Under the pieces are notes generated by a model. It ran no database searches and was not told the DNA's origin. It saw nothing but the letters and a program-made list of their open reading frames with translations. Of a stretch of 64,000 bases of DNA, positions 1 through 14,090 are shown piece by piece. The DNA is from Saccoglossus kowalevskii (Eukaryota > Hemichordata > Enteropneusta > Harrimaniidae): NCBI RefSeq assembly GCF_000003605.2, contig NW_003107766.1, positions 1 to 64,000 of the forward strand. Direction: 5' to 3'. The position numbers and the translations under genes were made by a program. Every line of letters begins with the position of its first letter. Positions within the stretch are counted from its first letter, which is position 1.

Positions 1-207
1 TTTATTCAGTATCATTCAGAATAGACATTTTGACACTCTAGAGACTGATTCACGTATCATTCAGAATAGACATTTTGACACACAAGGGACTGATTCACGT
101 ATCATTCAGAATAGACATTTTGACACACAAAGGACTGATTCACGTATCATTCAGAATAGACATTTTGACACTCAAGGGACTGATTCATGTATCATTCAGA
201 ATATACA

Positions 208-214
208 TTTTTTT
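208..214 (+). repeat. T7-expanded 48-bp monomer class (first of 16)
   Basis: The T4 run is T7 here and at about 6,949, 7,796, 10,095, 10,414, 12,378, 17,273, 17,682, 21,618, 31,322, 33,203, 35,231, 37,441, 47,449, 48,037 and 62,541. Most copies follow a TCATGTATC unit (a CpG-loss variant), so the expansion is linked to that background. T7 adds 3 bp and keeps the open frames. A smaller T6 class (about 16,382, 53,605, 55,812, 56,534, 62,223 and 63,488) does not. Confidence 0.88.
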
Positions 215-1263
215 GACACTCAACGGACTGATTCACGTATCATTCAGAATATACATTTTGACACTCAGGTGATTGGTTCACGTATCATTCAGAATAGACA
301 TTTTGACACTCAAGGGACTGATTCACGTATCATTCAGAATAGACATTTTGACACTCAAGGGACTGATTCACGTATCATTCAGAATAGACATTTTGACACT
401 CAAGAGTTTGGTTCACGTATCATTCAGAATAGACATTTTGACACTCAAGGGATTGATTCACGTATCATTCAGAATAGACATTTTGACACTCAAGGGATTG
501 GTTCACGTATCATTCAGAATAGACATTTTGACACTCAGGTGATTGGTTCACGTATCATTCAGAATAGACATTTTGACACTCAAGGGACTGATTCACGTAT
601 CATTCAGAATAGACATTTTGACACTCAAGGGACTGATTCACGTATCATTCAGAATAGACATTTTGACACTCAAGAGTTTGGTTCACGTATCATTCACAAT
701 AGACATTTTGACATTCAAGGGATTGGTTCACATATCATTCAGAATAGACATTTTGACACTCAAGGGACTGATTCACGTATCATTCAGAATAGACATTTTG
801 ACACTCAGGTGATTGGTTCACGTATCATTCAGAATAGACATTTTGACACTCTAGGGACTGATTCACGTATCATTCAGAATAGACATTTTGACACTCAAGG
901 GACTGATTCACGTATCATTCAGAATAGACATTTTGACACTTAATAGATTGGTTCACGTATCATTCAGAATAGACATTTTGACACTCAAGGGATTGGTTCA
1001 CGTATCATTCAGAATAGACATTTTGACACTCAAGGGACTGATTCACGTATAATTCAGAATAGACATTTTGACACTCAATTGACTGATTCACGTATCATTC
1101 AGAATAGACATTTTGACACTCAAGAGATTGGTTCACGTATCATTCACAATAGACATTTTGACACTCAAGGGACTGATTCACGTATCATTCAGAATAGACA
1201 TTTTGACACTCAAGGGACTGATTCACGTATCATTCAGAATAGACATTTTGACACTCTAGGGAC

Positions 1264-1283
1264 TGATTCACGAAAATTCAGAA
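1264..1283 (+). repeat. 44-bp monomer class with CGAAAATTCAG junction (first of 17)
   Basis: CACGTATCATTCAG is replaced by CACGAAAATTCAG, one base shorter. The CG lies at about 1,270, 2,260, 3,609, 4,868, 23,444, 26,277, 27,086, 27,850, 31,935, 35,934, 38,413, 40,254, 40,388, 49,909, 50,898, 51,615 and 55,388, with a CGAACATTCAG relative at 38,905. Most follow a CTCTAGGGACTG half-unit, and many precede GACATTCAAGGG, so a linked haplotype of two or three monomers is being copied. Confidence 0.9.
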
Positions 1284-1314
1284 TAGACATTTTGACATTT
1301 AAGGGATTGGTTCA

Positions 1315-2035
1315 CGTATCATTCAGAATACACATTTTGACACTCAAGGGATTGGTTCACGTATCATTCAGAATAGACATTTTGACACTCAAGGGATTGG
1401 TTCACGTATCATTCAGAATAGACATTTTGACACTAAAGGGACTGATTCACGTATCATTCAGAATAGACATTTTGACACTCAATGGACTGATTCACGTATC
1501 ATTCAGAATATACATTTTGACACTCAAGGGATTGATTCAAGTATCATTCAGAATAGACATTTTGACACTCAAAGGATTGGTTCACGTATCATTCAGAATA
1601 GACATTTTGACACTCAAGGGACTGATTCACGTATCATTCAGAATATACATTTTGACACTCAAGGGACTGATTCACGTATCATTCAGAATAGACATTTTGA
1701 CACTCAAGGGATTGATTCACGTATCATTCAGAATAGATATTTTGAAACTCAGGGGATTGATTCGCGCAGCATTCAGAATAGACATTTTGACACTCAAGGG
1801 ATTGATTCACGTATCATTCAGAATACACATTTTGACACTCAAGGGATTAATTCACGTATCATTCAGAATAGACATTTTGACACTCAAGGGATTGGTTCAC
1901 GTATCATTCAGAATAGACATTTTGACACTAAAGGGACTGATTCACGTATCATTCAGAATAGACATTTAGACACTCAATGGACTGATTCACGTATCATTCA
2001 GAATATACATTTTGACACTCAAGGGATTGATTCAA
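1315..2035 (+). repeat. 0.72-kb duplicate whose partner lies 57 kb away (58,542-59,262)
   Basis: The offset is 57,227 bp at two independent rare markers: GAAACTCAGGGG after a GATATTTT unit (1,744 and 58,971) and GACATTTAGACACTC (1,961 and 59,188). GGGATTAATTCACG and CACTAAAGGG also match in order. The derived monomer order is identical across the block in the open frame. The spacing shows that copies at nearly opposite ends of the window share a recent common source. Confidence 0.87.
1741..1775 (+). repeat. CGCGCAGC monomer class (first of about 14)
   Basis: A cluster of linked changes, GAAACTCAGGGG then GATTCGCGCAGCATTC, marks a subfamily with two or three CpGs in place of one. GAAACTC begins at about 1,744, 10,601, 11,447, 12,745, 14,265, 21,532, 21,760, 23,158, 34,110, 45,302, 46,067, 57,168, 58,476 and 58,971. 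A relative with GACACTCAGGGG lies near 32,228. The state is stable across copies, apart from CGCGCTGC at about 46,087. Confidence 0.87.
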
Positions 2036-3861
2036 GTATCATTCAAAATAGACATTTTGACACTCAAGGGATTGGTTCACGTATCATTCAGAATAGACAT
2101 TTTGACACTCAAGGGATTGGTTCACGTATCATTCAGAATAGACATTTTGACACTCAAGGGACTGATTCACGTATCATTCAGAATAGACATTTTGACACTC
2201 AAGGGACTGATTCACGTATCATTCAGAATAGACATTTTGACACTCTAGGGACTGATTCACGAAAATTCAGAATAGACATTTTGACACTCAAGGGATTGGT
2301 TCACGTATCATTCAGAATAGACATTTTGACACTCAAGGGATTGATTCAAGTATCATTCAGAATAGACATTTTGACACTCAAGGGATTGGTTCACGTATCA
2401 TTCAGAATAGACATTTTGACACTCAAGGAATTGATTCACATATCAATCAGAATAGACATTTTGACACTCAAGGGATTGGTTCACGTATCATTCAGAATAG
2501 ACATTTTGACACTCAAGTGATTGGTTCACGTATCATTCAGAATAGACATTTTGACACTCAAGGGACTGATTCACGTATCATTCAGAATAGACATTTTGAC
2601 ACTCAAGGGACTGATTCACGTATCATTCAGAATAGACATTTTGACACTCAAGAGATTGGTTCACGTATCATTCACAATAGACATTTTGACATTCAAAGGA
2701 TTGGTTCACATATCATTCAGAATAGACATTTTGACACTCAAGGGACTGATTCACGTATCATTCAGAATATACATTTTGACACTCAAGGAATTGGTTCACG
2801 TATCATTCAGAATATACATTTTGACACTCAAGGGATTGATTCACGTATCATTCAGAATATACATTTTGACACTCAAGGGATTGATTCAAGTATCATTCAG
2901 AAAAGACATTTTGACACTCAAGCGATTGGTTCACGTATCATTCAGAATAGACATTTTGACACTCAAGGGATTGATTCACGTATCATTCAGAATACACATT
3001 TTGACACTCAAGGGATTGGTTCATGTATCATTCAGAATAGACATTTTGACACTCAAGGGACTGATTCACGTATCATTCAGAATAGACATTTTGACACTCA
3101 AGGGGTTGGTTCACGTATCATTCAGAATCTACATTTTGACCCTCAAGGGATTGATTCAAGTGTCATTCAGAATAGACATTTTGACACTCAAGGGATTGGT
3201 TCACGTATCATTCAGAATAGACATTTTGACACTCAAGGGATTGATTCACGTATCATTCAGAATAGACATTTTGACACTCGAGGGATTGGTTCACGTATCA
3301 TTCAGAATAGACATTTTGACACTCAAGGGATTGGTTCACGTATCATTCAGAATAGACATTTTGACACTCAAGGGACTGATTCACGTATCATTCAGAATAG
3401 GCATTTTGACACTCAAGGGACTGATTCACGTATCATTCAGAATAGACATTTTGACACTCAAGAGATTGGTTCACGTATCATTCACAATAGACATTTTGAC
3501 ACTCAAGGGACTGATTCACGTATCATTCACAATAGACATTTTGACACTCAAGGGACTGATTCACGTGTCATTCAGAATAGACATTTTGACACTCTAGGGA
3601 CTGATTCACGAAAATTCAGAATAGACATTTTGACATTCAAGGGATTGGTTCACGTATCATTCAGAATAGACATTTTGACACTCAAGGGACTGATTCACGT
3701 ATCATTCAGAATATACATTTTGACACTCAAGGGACTGATTCACGTATCATTCAGTATAGACATTTTGACACTCAGGGGATTTATTCACGTATCATTCAGA
3801 ATAGACATTTTGACACTCAAGGGACTGATTCACGTATTATTCAGAATAGACATTTTGACAC

Positions 3862-4761
3862 TCAAGGGACTGATTCGCGTATCATTCAGAATAGACATTT
3901 TGACACTCAACGGACTGATTCGCGTATCATTTAGAATAGACATTTTGACACTCAAGGGATTGGTTCACGTATCATTCAGAATAGACATTTTGACACTCAA
4001 GGGACTGATTCACGTATCATTCAGAATAGACATTTTGACACTCAAGGGATTGGTTCACGTATCATTCAGAATAATCATTTTGACACTCAAGGGACTGATT
4101 CGCGTATCATTCAGAAAAGACATTTTGACACTCAAGGGACTGATTAACGTATCATTCAGAATAGACATTTTGACACTCAAGCGACTGATTCACGTATCAT
4201 TCAAAATAGACATTTTGACACTCAAGGGATTGGTTCACGTATCATTCAGAATAGACTTTTTGACACTCAAGGGATTGGTTCACGTATCATTCAGAATAGA
4301 CATTTTGACACTCAAGGGACTGATTCGCGTATCATTCAGAATAGACATTTTGACACTCAACGGACTGATTCGCGTATCATTTAGAATAGACATTTTGACA
4401 CTCAAGGGATTGGTTCACGTATCATTCAGAATAGACATTTTGACACTCAAGGGACTGATTCACGTATCATTCAGAATAGACATTTTGACACTCAAGGGAT
4501 TGGTTCACGTATCATTCAGAATAATCATTTTGACACTCAAAGGACTGATTCGCGTATCATTCAGAAAAGACATTTTGACACTCAAGGGACTGATTAACGT
4601 ATCATTCAGAATAGACATTTTGACACTCAAGCGACTGATTCACGTATCATTCAAAATAGACATTTTGACACTCAAGGGATTGGTTCACGTATCATTCAGA
4701 ATAGACATTTTGACACTCAAGGGATTGGTTCACGTATCATTCAGAATAGACATTTTGACAC
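3862..4761 (+). repeat. Tandem duplication of a 10-monomer (450-bp) unit
   Basis: Rare markers recur at exactly 450 bp: TGATTCGCGT at 3,871 and 4,321, ATAATCATTT at 4,071 and 4,521, and TGATTAACGT at 4,141 and 4,591. CAACGGACTG, the following ATCATTTAG and ATCATTCAAAATAG also recur. The two copies differ at only a few bases (for example ACTTTTTG in the first, near 4,256). A related single block lies at 26,540-27,030 and at 50,160-50,620. This is a clean two-copy higher-order repeat made by unequal exchange. Confidence 0.88.
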
Positions 4762-5082
4762 TCAAGGGACTGATTCACGTATCATTCAGAATAGACATTT
4801 TGACACTCAAGTGACTGATTCACGTATCATTCAGAATAGACATTTTGACACTCTAGGGACTGATTCACGAAAATTCAGAATAGACATTTTGACACTCAAG
4901 GGATTGGTTCACGTATCATTCAGAATAGACATTTTGACACTCAATGGACTGATTCACGTATCATTCAGAATAGACACTTTGGCACTCAAGGAATTGGTTC
5001 ACGTATCATTCAGAATAGACATTTTGACACTCAATGGACTGATTCACGTATCATTCAGAATATACATTTTGACACTCAAGGG

Positions 5083-5098
5083 ACTTCATTCAGAATAT
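5083..5098 (+). repeat. 35-bp deleted monomer class (first of 15)
   Basis: Ten bases (GATTCACGTA) are missing, which joins GGGACT directly to TCATTCAG. The same junction occurs at about 7,461, 10,881, 12,041, 13,024, 16,981, 18,283, 20,517, 30,267, 32,866, 41,185, 47,156, 52,367, 61,087 and 61,886. All are followed by an AATATACATT unit, so they descend from one deletion spread by amplification. Five copies (7,461, 12,041, 30,267, 32,866, 61,087) share a further ACTTCAATCAG change. Each deletion shifts the open frame. Confidence 0.9.
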
Positions 5099-6274
5099 AC
5101 ATTTTGACACTCAAGGGATTGGTTCAAGTATCATTCAGAATAGACATTTTGACACTCAAGGGATTGGTTCACGTATCATTCAGAATAGACATTTTGACAC
5201 TCAAGGGATTGATTCACGTATCATTCAGAATAGACATTTTGACACTCAAGCGATTGGTTCACGTATCATTCAGAATAGACATTTTGACACTCAAGGGATT
5301 GATTCAAGTATCATTCAGAATAGACATTTTGACACTCAAGGGATTGGTTCACGTATCATTCAGAATAGACATTTTGACACTCAAGGGATTGGTTCACGCA
5401 TCATTCAGAATAGACATTTTGACACTCAAGGGATTGATTCAAGTATCATTCAGAATAGACATTTTGACACTCAGGGGATTTATTCAAGTATCATTCAGAA
5501 TTGACATTTTGACACTCTAGAGACTGATTCACGTATCATTCAGAATAGACATTTTGACACTCAAGTGATTGGTTCACGTATCATTCAGAATAGACATTTT
5601 GACACTCAAGGGACTGATTCACGTATCATTCAGAATAGACATTTTGACACTCAAGGGACTGATTCACGTATCATTCAGAATAGACATTTTGACACTCAAG
5701 AGATTGGTTCACGTATCATTCACAATAGACATTTTGACATTCAAAGGATTGGTTCACATATCATTCAGAATAGACATTTTGACACTCAAGGGACTGATTC
5801 ACGTATCATTCAGAATATACATTTTGACACTCAAGGGACTGATTCACGTATCATTCAGAATAGACATTTTGACACTCAGGGGATTTATTCAAGTATCAAT
5901 CAGAATAGACATTTTGACACTCTAGGGACTGATTCACGTATCATTCAGAATAGACATTTTGACACTCAAGGGACTGATTCACGTATCATTCAGAATAGAC
6001 ATTTTGACACTCAAGGGATTGGTTCACGTATCATTCAGTATAGACATTTTGACACTCAAGGGATTGATTCACGTATCATTCAGAATAGACATTTTGACAC
6101 TCTAGGGATTGATTCACGTATCATTCAGAATAGACATTTTGACACTCAAGGGATTGGTTCACGTATCATTCAGAATAGACATTTTGACACTCAAGGGACT
6201 GATTCACGTATCATTCAGAATAGACATTTTGACACTCAAGGGATTGATTCAAGTATCATTCAGAATAGACATTT

Positions 6275-6289
6275 GTATGGTGTGATAGG
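6275..6289 (+). other. 15-bp non-satellite patch inside one monomer
   Basis: After GAATAGACATTT the expected 13 bases TGACACTCAAGGG are replaced by GTATGGTGTGATAGG, and normal sequence resumes at ATTGGTTCATG. The change adds 2 bp net and shifts the open frame. The replacement shares little with the unit and I saw it nowhere else in the window. It could be filler DNA from a repaired break or a local assembly error. Confidence 0.85.
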
Positions 6290-8536
6290 ATTGGTTCATG
6301 TATCATTCAGAATAGACATTTTGACACTCAAGGGATTCATTCACGTATCATTCAGAATAGACATTTTGACACTCTAGGGATTGGTTCACGTATCATTCAG
6401 AATAGACATTTTGACACTCAAGGGGTTGGTTCACGTATCATTCAGAATACACATTTTGACACTCAAGGGATTGGTTCACGTATCATTCAGAATAGACATT
6501 TTGACACTCAATGGACTGATTCACGTATCATTCAGAATAGACACTTTGGCACTCAAGGAATTGGTTCACGTATCATTCAGAATAGACATTTTGACACTCA
6601 AGGGATTGGTTCACGTATCATTCAGAATAGACATTTTGACACTCAATGGACTGATTCACGTATCATTCAGAATAGACATTTTGACACTCAAGGGATTGGT
6701 TCACGTATCATTCAGAATAGACATTTTGACACCCAAGGGACTGATTCACGTATCATTCAGAATAGACATTTTGACACTCAAGGGATTGGTTCACGTATCA
6801 TTCAGAATAGACATTTTGACACTCAAGGGATTGGTTCACGTATCATTCAGAATAGACATTTTGACACTAAAGGGACTGATTCACGTATCATTCAGAATAG
6901 ACATTTTGACACTCAAGGGACTGATTCATGTATCATTCAGAATAGACATTTTTTTGACACTCAAGGGACTGATTCACGTTTCATTCAGAATAGACATTTT
7001 GACACTCAAGGGATTGGTTCACGTATCATTCAGAATAGACATTTTGACACTCAAGGGATTGATTCGCGCATCATTCAGAATAGACATTTTGACACTCAAG
7101 GGATTGGTTCACGTATCATTCAGAATAGACATTTTGACTCTCAAGGGATTGGTTCACGTATCATTCAGAATAGACATTTTGACACTCAGGGATTGGTTCA
7201 CGTATCATTCAGAATACACATTTTGACACTCAAGGGATTGGTTCACGTATCATTCAGAATAGACATTTTGACACTCAATGGACTGATTCACGTATCATTC
7301 AGAATAGACACTTTGGCACTCAAGGAATTGGTTCACGTATCATTCAGAATAGACATTTTGACACTCAAGGGATTGGTTCACGTATCATTCAGAATAGACA
7401 TTTTGACACTCAATGGACTGATTCACGTATCATTCAGAATAGACATTTTGACACTCAAGGGACTTCAATCAGAATATACATTTTGACACTCAAGGGATTG
7501 ATTCAAGTATCATTCAGAATAGACATTTTGACACTCAAGGGTTTGGTTCACGTATCATTCAGAATATACATTTTCACACTCAAGGGACTGATTCACGTAT
7601 CATTCAGAATAGACATTTTGACACTCAAGGGATTGGTTCACGTATCATTCAGAATAGACATTTTGACACTCAAGGGATTGGTTCACGTATCATTCAGAAT
7701 AGACATTTTGACACTAAAGGGACTGATTCACGTATCATTCAGAATAGACATTTTGACACTCCAGGGACTGATTCATGTATCATTCTGAATAGACATTTTT
7801 TTGACACTCAAGGGACTGATTCACGTATCATTCAGAATAGACATTTTGACACTCAAGGGATTGGTTCACGTATCATTCAGAATAGACATTTTGACACTCA
7901 TGGGATTGATTCAAGTATCATTCAGAATAGACATTTTGACACTCAAGGGAATTGGTTCACGTATCATTCAGAATAGACATTTTGACACTCAAGGGACTGA
8001 TTCACGTATCATTCAGAATATACATTTTGACACTCAAGGGATTGATTCAAGTATCATTCAGAATAGACATTTTGACACTCAAGGGATTGGTTCACGTATC
8101 ATTCAGAATAGACATTTTGACACTCAAGGGATTGATTCAAGTATCATTCAGAATAGACATTTTGACACTCAAGGGATTGGTTCACGTATCATTCAGAATA
8201 GACATTTTGACACTCAAGGGATTGATTCACGTATCATTCAGAATAGACATTTTGACACTCTAGGGATTGGTTCACGTATCATTCAGAATAGACATTTTGA
8301 CACTCAAGGGGTTGGTTCACGTATCATTCAGAACAGACATTTTGACACTCAATGGACTGATTCACGTATCATTCAGAATATTCATTTTGACACTCAATGG
8401 ACTGATTCACGTATCATTCAGAATATTCATTTTGACACTCAAGGGATTGATTCACGTATCATTCAGAATAGACATTTTGACACTCAAGGGATTGGTTCAC
8501 GTATCATTCAGAATAGACATTTTGACACTCTAGGGA

Positions 8537-9200
8537 TTGGTTCACGTATCATTCAGAATAGACATTTTGACACTCAAGGGGTTGGTTCACGTATCATTCA
8601 GAACAGACATTTTGACACTCAATGGACTGATTCACGTATCATTCAGAATATTCATTTTGACACTCAAGGGATTGATTCAAGTATCATTCAGAATAGACAT
8701 TTTGACACTCAAGGGATTGGTTCACGTATCATTCAGAATAGACATTTTGACACTCAAGGGATTGATTCACGTATCATTCAGAATAGACATTTTGACACTC
8801 AAGGGATTGGTTCACGTATCATTCAGAATAGACATTTTGACACTCAGGTGATTGGTTCACGTATCATTCAGAATAGACATTTTGACACTCAAGGGACTGA
8901 TTCACGTATCATTCAGAATAGACATTTTGACACTCAAGGGGTTGGTTCACGTATCATTCACAATAGACATTTTGACACTCTAGGGATTGGTTCACGTATC
9001 ATTCAGAATAGACATTTTGACACTCAAGGGGTTGGTTCACGTATCATTCAGAATAGACATTTTGACACTCTAGGGATTGGTTCACGTATCATTCAGAATA
9101 GACATTTTGACACTCAAGGGGTTGGTTCACGTATCATTCAGAACAGACATTTTGACACTCAATGGACTGATTCACGTATCATTCAGAATATTCATTTTGA
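8537..9200 (+). repeat. 0.66-kb block with copies at 52.7 and 60.1 kb
   Basis: The first 315 bp read identically in the open frame at 8,537, 52,677 and 60,146 (offsets 44,140 and 51,609). The order of markers continues alike: CTCAGGTGATTGG, GGGGTTGG with ATTCACAATAG, alternating CTCTAGGGATTGG and CAAGGGGTTGG units, then AACAGACAT and AATATTCAT. The copies part after the AATATTCAT monomer near 9,200, 53,340 and 60,808. A doubled AATATTCAT unit occurs both at 8,380-8,435 and at 60,795-60,850. Confidence 0.86.
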
Positions 9201-12200
9201 CACTCAAGGGATTGATTCAAGTATCATTCAGAATAGACATTTTGACACTCAGGTGATTGGTTCACGTATCATTCAGAATAGACATTTTGACACTAAAGGG
9301 ACTGATTCACGTATCATTCAGAATAGACATTTTGACACTCAAGGGACTGATTCACGTATCATTCAGAATAGACATTTTGACACTCAAGGGATTGGTTCAC
9401 GTATCATTCAGAATAGACATTTTGACACTCAAGGGATTGGTTCACGTATCATTCAAAATAGACATTTTGACACTCAAGGGATTGATTCACGTATCATTCA
9501 GAATAGACATTTTGACACTCAAGTGATTGGTTCACGTATCATTCAGAATAGACATTTTGACACTCAAGGGACTGATTCACGTATCATTCAGAATAGACAT
9601 TTTGACACTCAAGGGACTGATTCACGTATCATTCAGAATAGACATTTTGACACTCAAGAGATTGGTTCACGTATCATACACAATAGACATTTTGACATTC
9701 AAAGGATTGGTTCACATATCATTCAGAATAGACATTTTGACACTCAAGGGACTGATGCACGTATCATTCAGAATATACATTTTGACACTCAATGGACTGA
9801 TTCACGTATCATTCAGAATAGACATTTTGACACTCAGGGGAATTATTCAAGTATCATTCAGAATAGACATTTTGACACTCTAGAGACTGATTCACGTATC
9901 ATTCAGAATAGACATTTTGACACTCAAGGGACTGATTCACGTATCATTCAGAATAGACATTTTGACACTCAAGGGATTGGTTCACGTATCATTCAGAATA
10001 ATCATTTTGACACTCAAGGGACTGATTCACGTATCATTCAGAATAGACATTTTGACACTCAAGGGACTGATTCATGTATCATTCAGAATAGACATTTTTT
10101 TGACACTCAAGGGACTGATTCACGTATCATTCAGAATAGACATTTTTGACACTCAAGGGATTGGTTCACGTATCATTCAGAATAGACATTTTGACACTCA
10201 AGGGACTGATTCACGTATCATTCAGAATAGACATTTTGACACTCAAGGGATTGGTTCACGTATCATTCAGAATAGACATTTTGACACTCAAGGGATTGGT
10301 TCACGTGTCATTCAGACTAGACATTTTGACACTAAAGGGACTGATTCACGTATCATTCAGAATAGACATTTTGACACTCAAGGGACTGATTCACGTATCA
10401 TTCAGAATAGACATTTTTTTGACACTCAAGGGACTGATTCACGTATCATTCAGAATAGACATTTTGACACTAAAGGGACTGATTCACGTATCATTCAGAA
10501 TAGACATTTTGACACTCAAGGGACTGATTCACGTATCGTTCAGAATAGACATTTTGACACTCAAGCGACTGATTCACGTATCATTCAGAATAGACATTTT
10601 GAAACTCAGGGGATTGATTCGCGCAGCATTCAGAATAGACATTTTGACACTCAATGGACTGATTCACGTATCATTCAGAATATACATTTTGACACTCAAG
10701 GGATTGATTCAAGTATCATTCAGAATAGACGTTTTGACACTCAAGGGATTGGTTCACGTATCATTCAGAATAGACATTTTGACACTCAAAGGGATTGATT
10801 CAAGTATCATTCAGAATAGACATTTTGACACTCAATGGACTGATTCACGTATCATTCAGAATATTCATTTTGACACTCAAGGGACTTCATTCAGAATATA
10901 CATTTTGACACTCAAGGGATTGATTCAAGTATCATTCAGAATAGACATTTTGACACTCAAGGGATTGGTTCACGTATCATTCAGAATAGACATTTTGACA
11001 CTCTAGGGATTGGTTCACGTATCATTCAGAATAGACATTTTGACACTCAAGGGGTTGGTTCACGTATCATTCAGAACAGACATTTTGACACTCAATGGAC
11101 TGATTCACGTATCATTCAGAATATTCATTTTGACACTCAAGGGATTGATTCAAGTATCATTCAGAATAGACATTTTGACACTCAAGGGATTGGTTCACGT
11201 ATCATTCAGAATAGACATTTTGACACTCAAGTGATTGATTCACGTATCATTCAGAATAGACACTTTGGCACTCAAAGAATTGGTTCATGTATGATTCAGA
11301 ATAGACATTTTGACACTCAAGGGATTGATTCGTGTATCATTCAGAATAAACATTTTGACACTCAAGGGACTGATTCACGTATCATTCAGAATAGACATTT
11401 TGACACTCAAGGGATTGGTTCACGTATCATTCAGAATAGACATTTTGAAACTCAGGGGATTGATTCGCGCAGCATTCAGAATAGACATTTTGACACTCAA
11501 GGGACTGATTCACGTATCATTCAGAATTGACATTTTGACAATCAATGGACTGATTCACGTATCATTCAGAATATACATTTTGACACTCAAGGGATTGATT
11601 CAAGTATCATTCAGAATAGACATTTTGACACTCAATGGACTGATTCACGTATCATTCAGAATATACATTTTGACACTCAAGGGATTGATTCAAGTATCAT
11701 TCAGAATAGACATTTTGACACTCAAGAGATTGGTTCACGTATCATTCTGAATAGACATTTTGACACTCAAGTGATTGATTCACGTATCATTCAAAATAGA
11801 CATTTTGACACTCAAGGGGATGGTTCACGTATCATTCAGAATACACATTTTGACACTCAAGGGATTGGTTCACGTATCATTCAGAATAGACATTTTGACA
11901 CTCAATGGACTGATTCACGTATCATTCAGAATAGACACTTTGGCACTCAAGGAATTGGTTCACGTATCATTCAGAATAGACATTTTGACACTCAAGGGAT
12001 TGATTCGTGTATCATTCAGAATAAACATTTTGACACTCAAGGGACTTCAATCAGAATATACATTTTGACACTCAAAGGATTGATTCAAGTATCATTCAGA
12101 ATAGACATTTTGACACTCAAGGGATTGGTTCACGTATCATTCAGAATAGACATTTTGACACTCAAGGGACTGATTCACGTATCATTCAGAATAGACATTT

Positions 12201-14090
12201 TGACACTCAAGGGATTGGTTCACGTATCATTCAGAATAGACATTTTGACACTCAAGGGATTGGTTCACGTGTCATTCAGACTAGACATTTTGACACTAAA
12301 GGGACTGATTCACGTATCATTCAGAATAGACATTTTGACACTCAAGGGACTGATTCACGTATCATTCAGAATAGACATTTTTTTGACACTCAAGGGACTG
12401 ATTCACGTATCATTCAGAATAGACATTTTGACACTCAAGGGATTGGTTCACGTATCATTCAGAATAGACATTTTGACACTCAAGGGACTGATTCACGTAT
12501 CATTCAGAATAGACATTTTGACACTCAAGGGATTGGTTCACGTATCATTCAGAATAGACATTTTGACACTCAAGGGATTGGTTCACGTATCATTCAGAAT
12601 AGACATTTTGACACTAAAGGGACTGATTCACGTATCATTCAGAATAGACATTTTGACACTCAAGGGACTGATTCACGTATCATTCAGAATAGACATTTTG
12701 ACACTCAAGCGACTGATTCACGTATCATTCAGAATAGACATTTTGAAACTCAGGGGATTGATTCGCGCAGCATTCAGAATAGACATTTTGACACTCAATG
12801 GACTGATTCACGTATCATTCAGAATATACATTTTGACACTCAAGGGATTGATTCAAGTATCATTCAGAATAGACGTTTTGACACTCAAGGGATTGGTTCA
12901 CGTATCATTCAGAATAGACATTTTGACACTCAAGGGATTGATTCAAGTATCATTCAGAATATACATTTTGACACTCAATGGACTGATTCACGTATCATTC
13001 AGAATATTCATTTTGACACTCAAGGGACTTCATTCAGAATATACATTTTGACACTCAAGGGATTGATTCAAGTATCATTCAGAATAGACATTTTGACACT
13101 CAAGGGATTGGTTCACGTATCATTCAGAATAGACATTTTGACACTCAAGGGATTGATTCAAGTATCATTCAGAATAGACATTTTGACACTCAAGGGATTG
13201 GTTCACGTATCATTCAGAAAAGACATTTTGACACTCAAGGGATTGATTCACGTATCATTCAGAATAGACATTTTGACACTCAAGGGATTGGTTCACGTAT
13301 CATTCAGAATAGACATTTTGACACTCTAGGGATTGGTTCACGTATCATTCAGAATAGACATTTTGACACTCAAGGGGTTGGTTCACGTATCATTCAGAAC
13401 AGACATTTTGACACTCAATGGACTGATTCACGTATCATTCAGAATAGACATTTTGACACTCAAGGGACTGATTCAAGTATCATTCAGAATAGACATTTTG
13501 ACACTCAAGGGATTGGTTCACGTATCATTCACAATAGACATTTTGACATTCAAGGGATTGGTTCACATATCATTCAGAATAGACATTTTGACACTCAAGG
13601 GACTGATTCACGTATCATTCAGAATATACATTTTGACACTCAAGGGACTGATTCACGTATCATTCAGAATAGACATTTTGACACTCAGGGGATTTATTCA
13701 AGTATCATTCAGAATAGACATTTTGACACTCTAGAGACTGATTCACGTATCATTCAGAATAGACATTTTGACACACAAGGGACTGATTCACGTATCATTC
13801 AGAATAGACATTTTGAAACACAAGGGACTGATTCACGTATCATTCAGAATAGACATTTTGACACTCAAGGGATTGGTTCACGTATCATTCAGAATAGACA
13901 TTTTGACACTCAAGGGATTGATTCACGTATCATTCAGAATAGACATTTTGACACTCAAGGGGTTGGTTCACGTATCATTCAGAACAGACATTTTGACACT
14001 CAATGGACTGATTCACGTATCATTCAGAATATTCATTTTGACACTCAAGGGATTGATTCAAGTATCATTCAGAATAGACATTTTTACACT

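Noticed and set aside
2517-4814. Giant repeat protein gene (also 7,801-10,149 and 23,700-27,074)
   Set aside because: Two overlapping frames are equally open because the unit is 45 bp and stop-free in both. Variants are freely non-synonymous, frames are broken by 35-bp and 44-bp units, and no non-repeat domains or termini exist.
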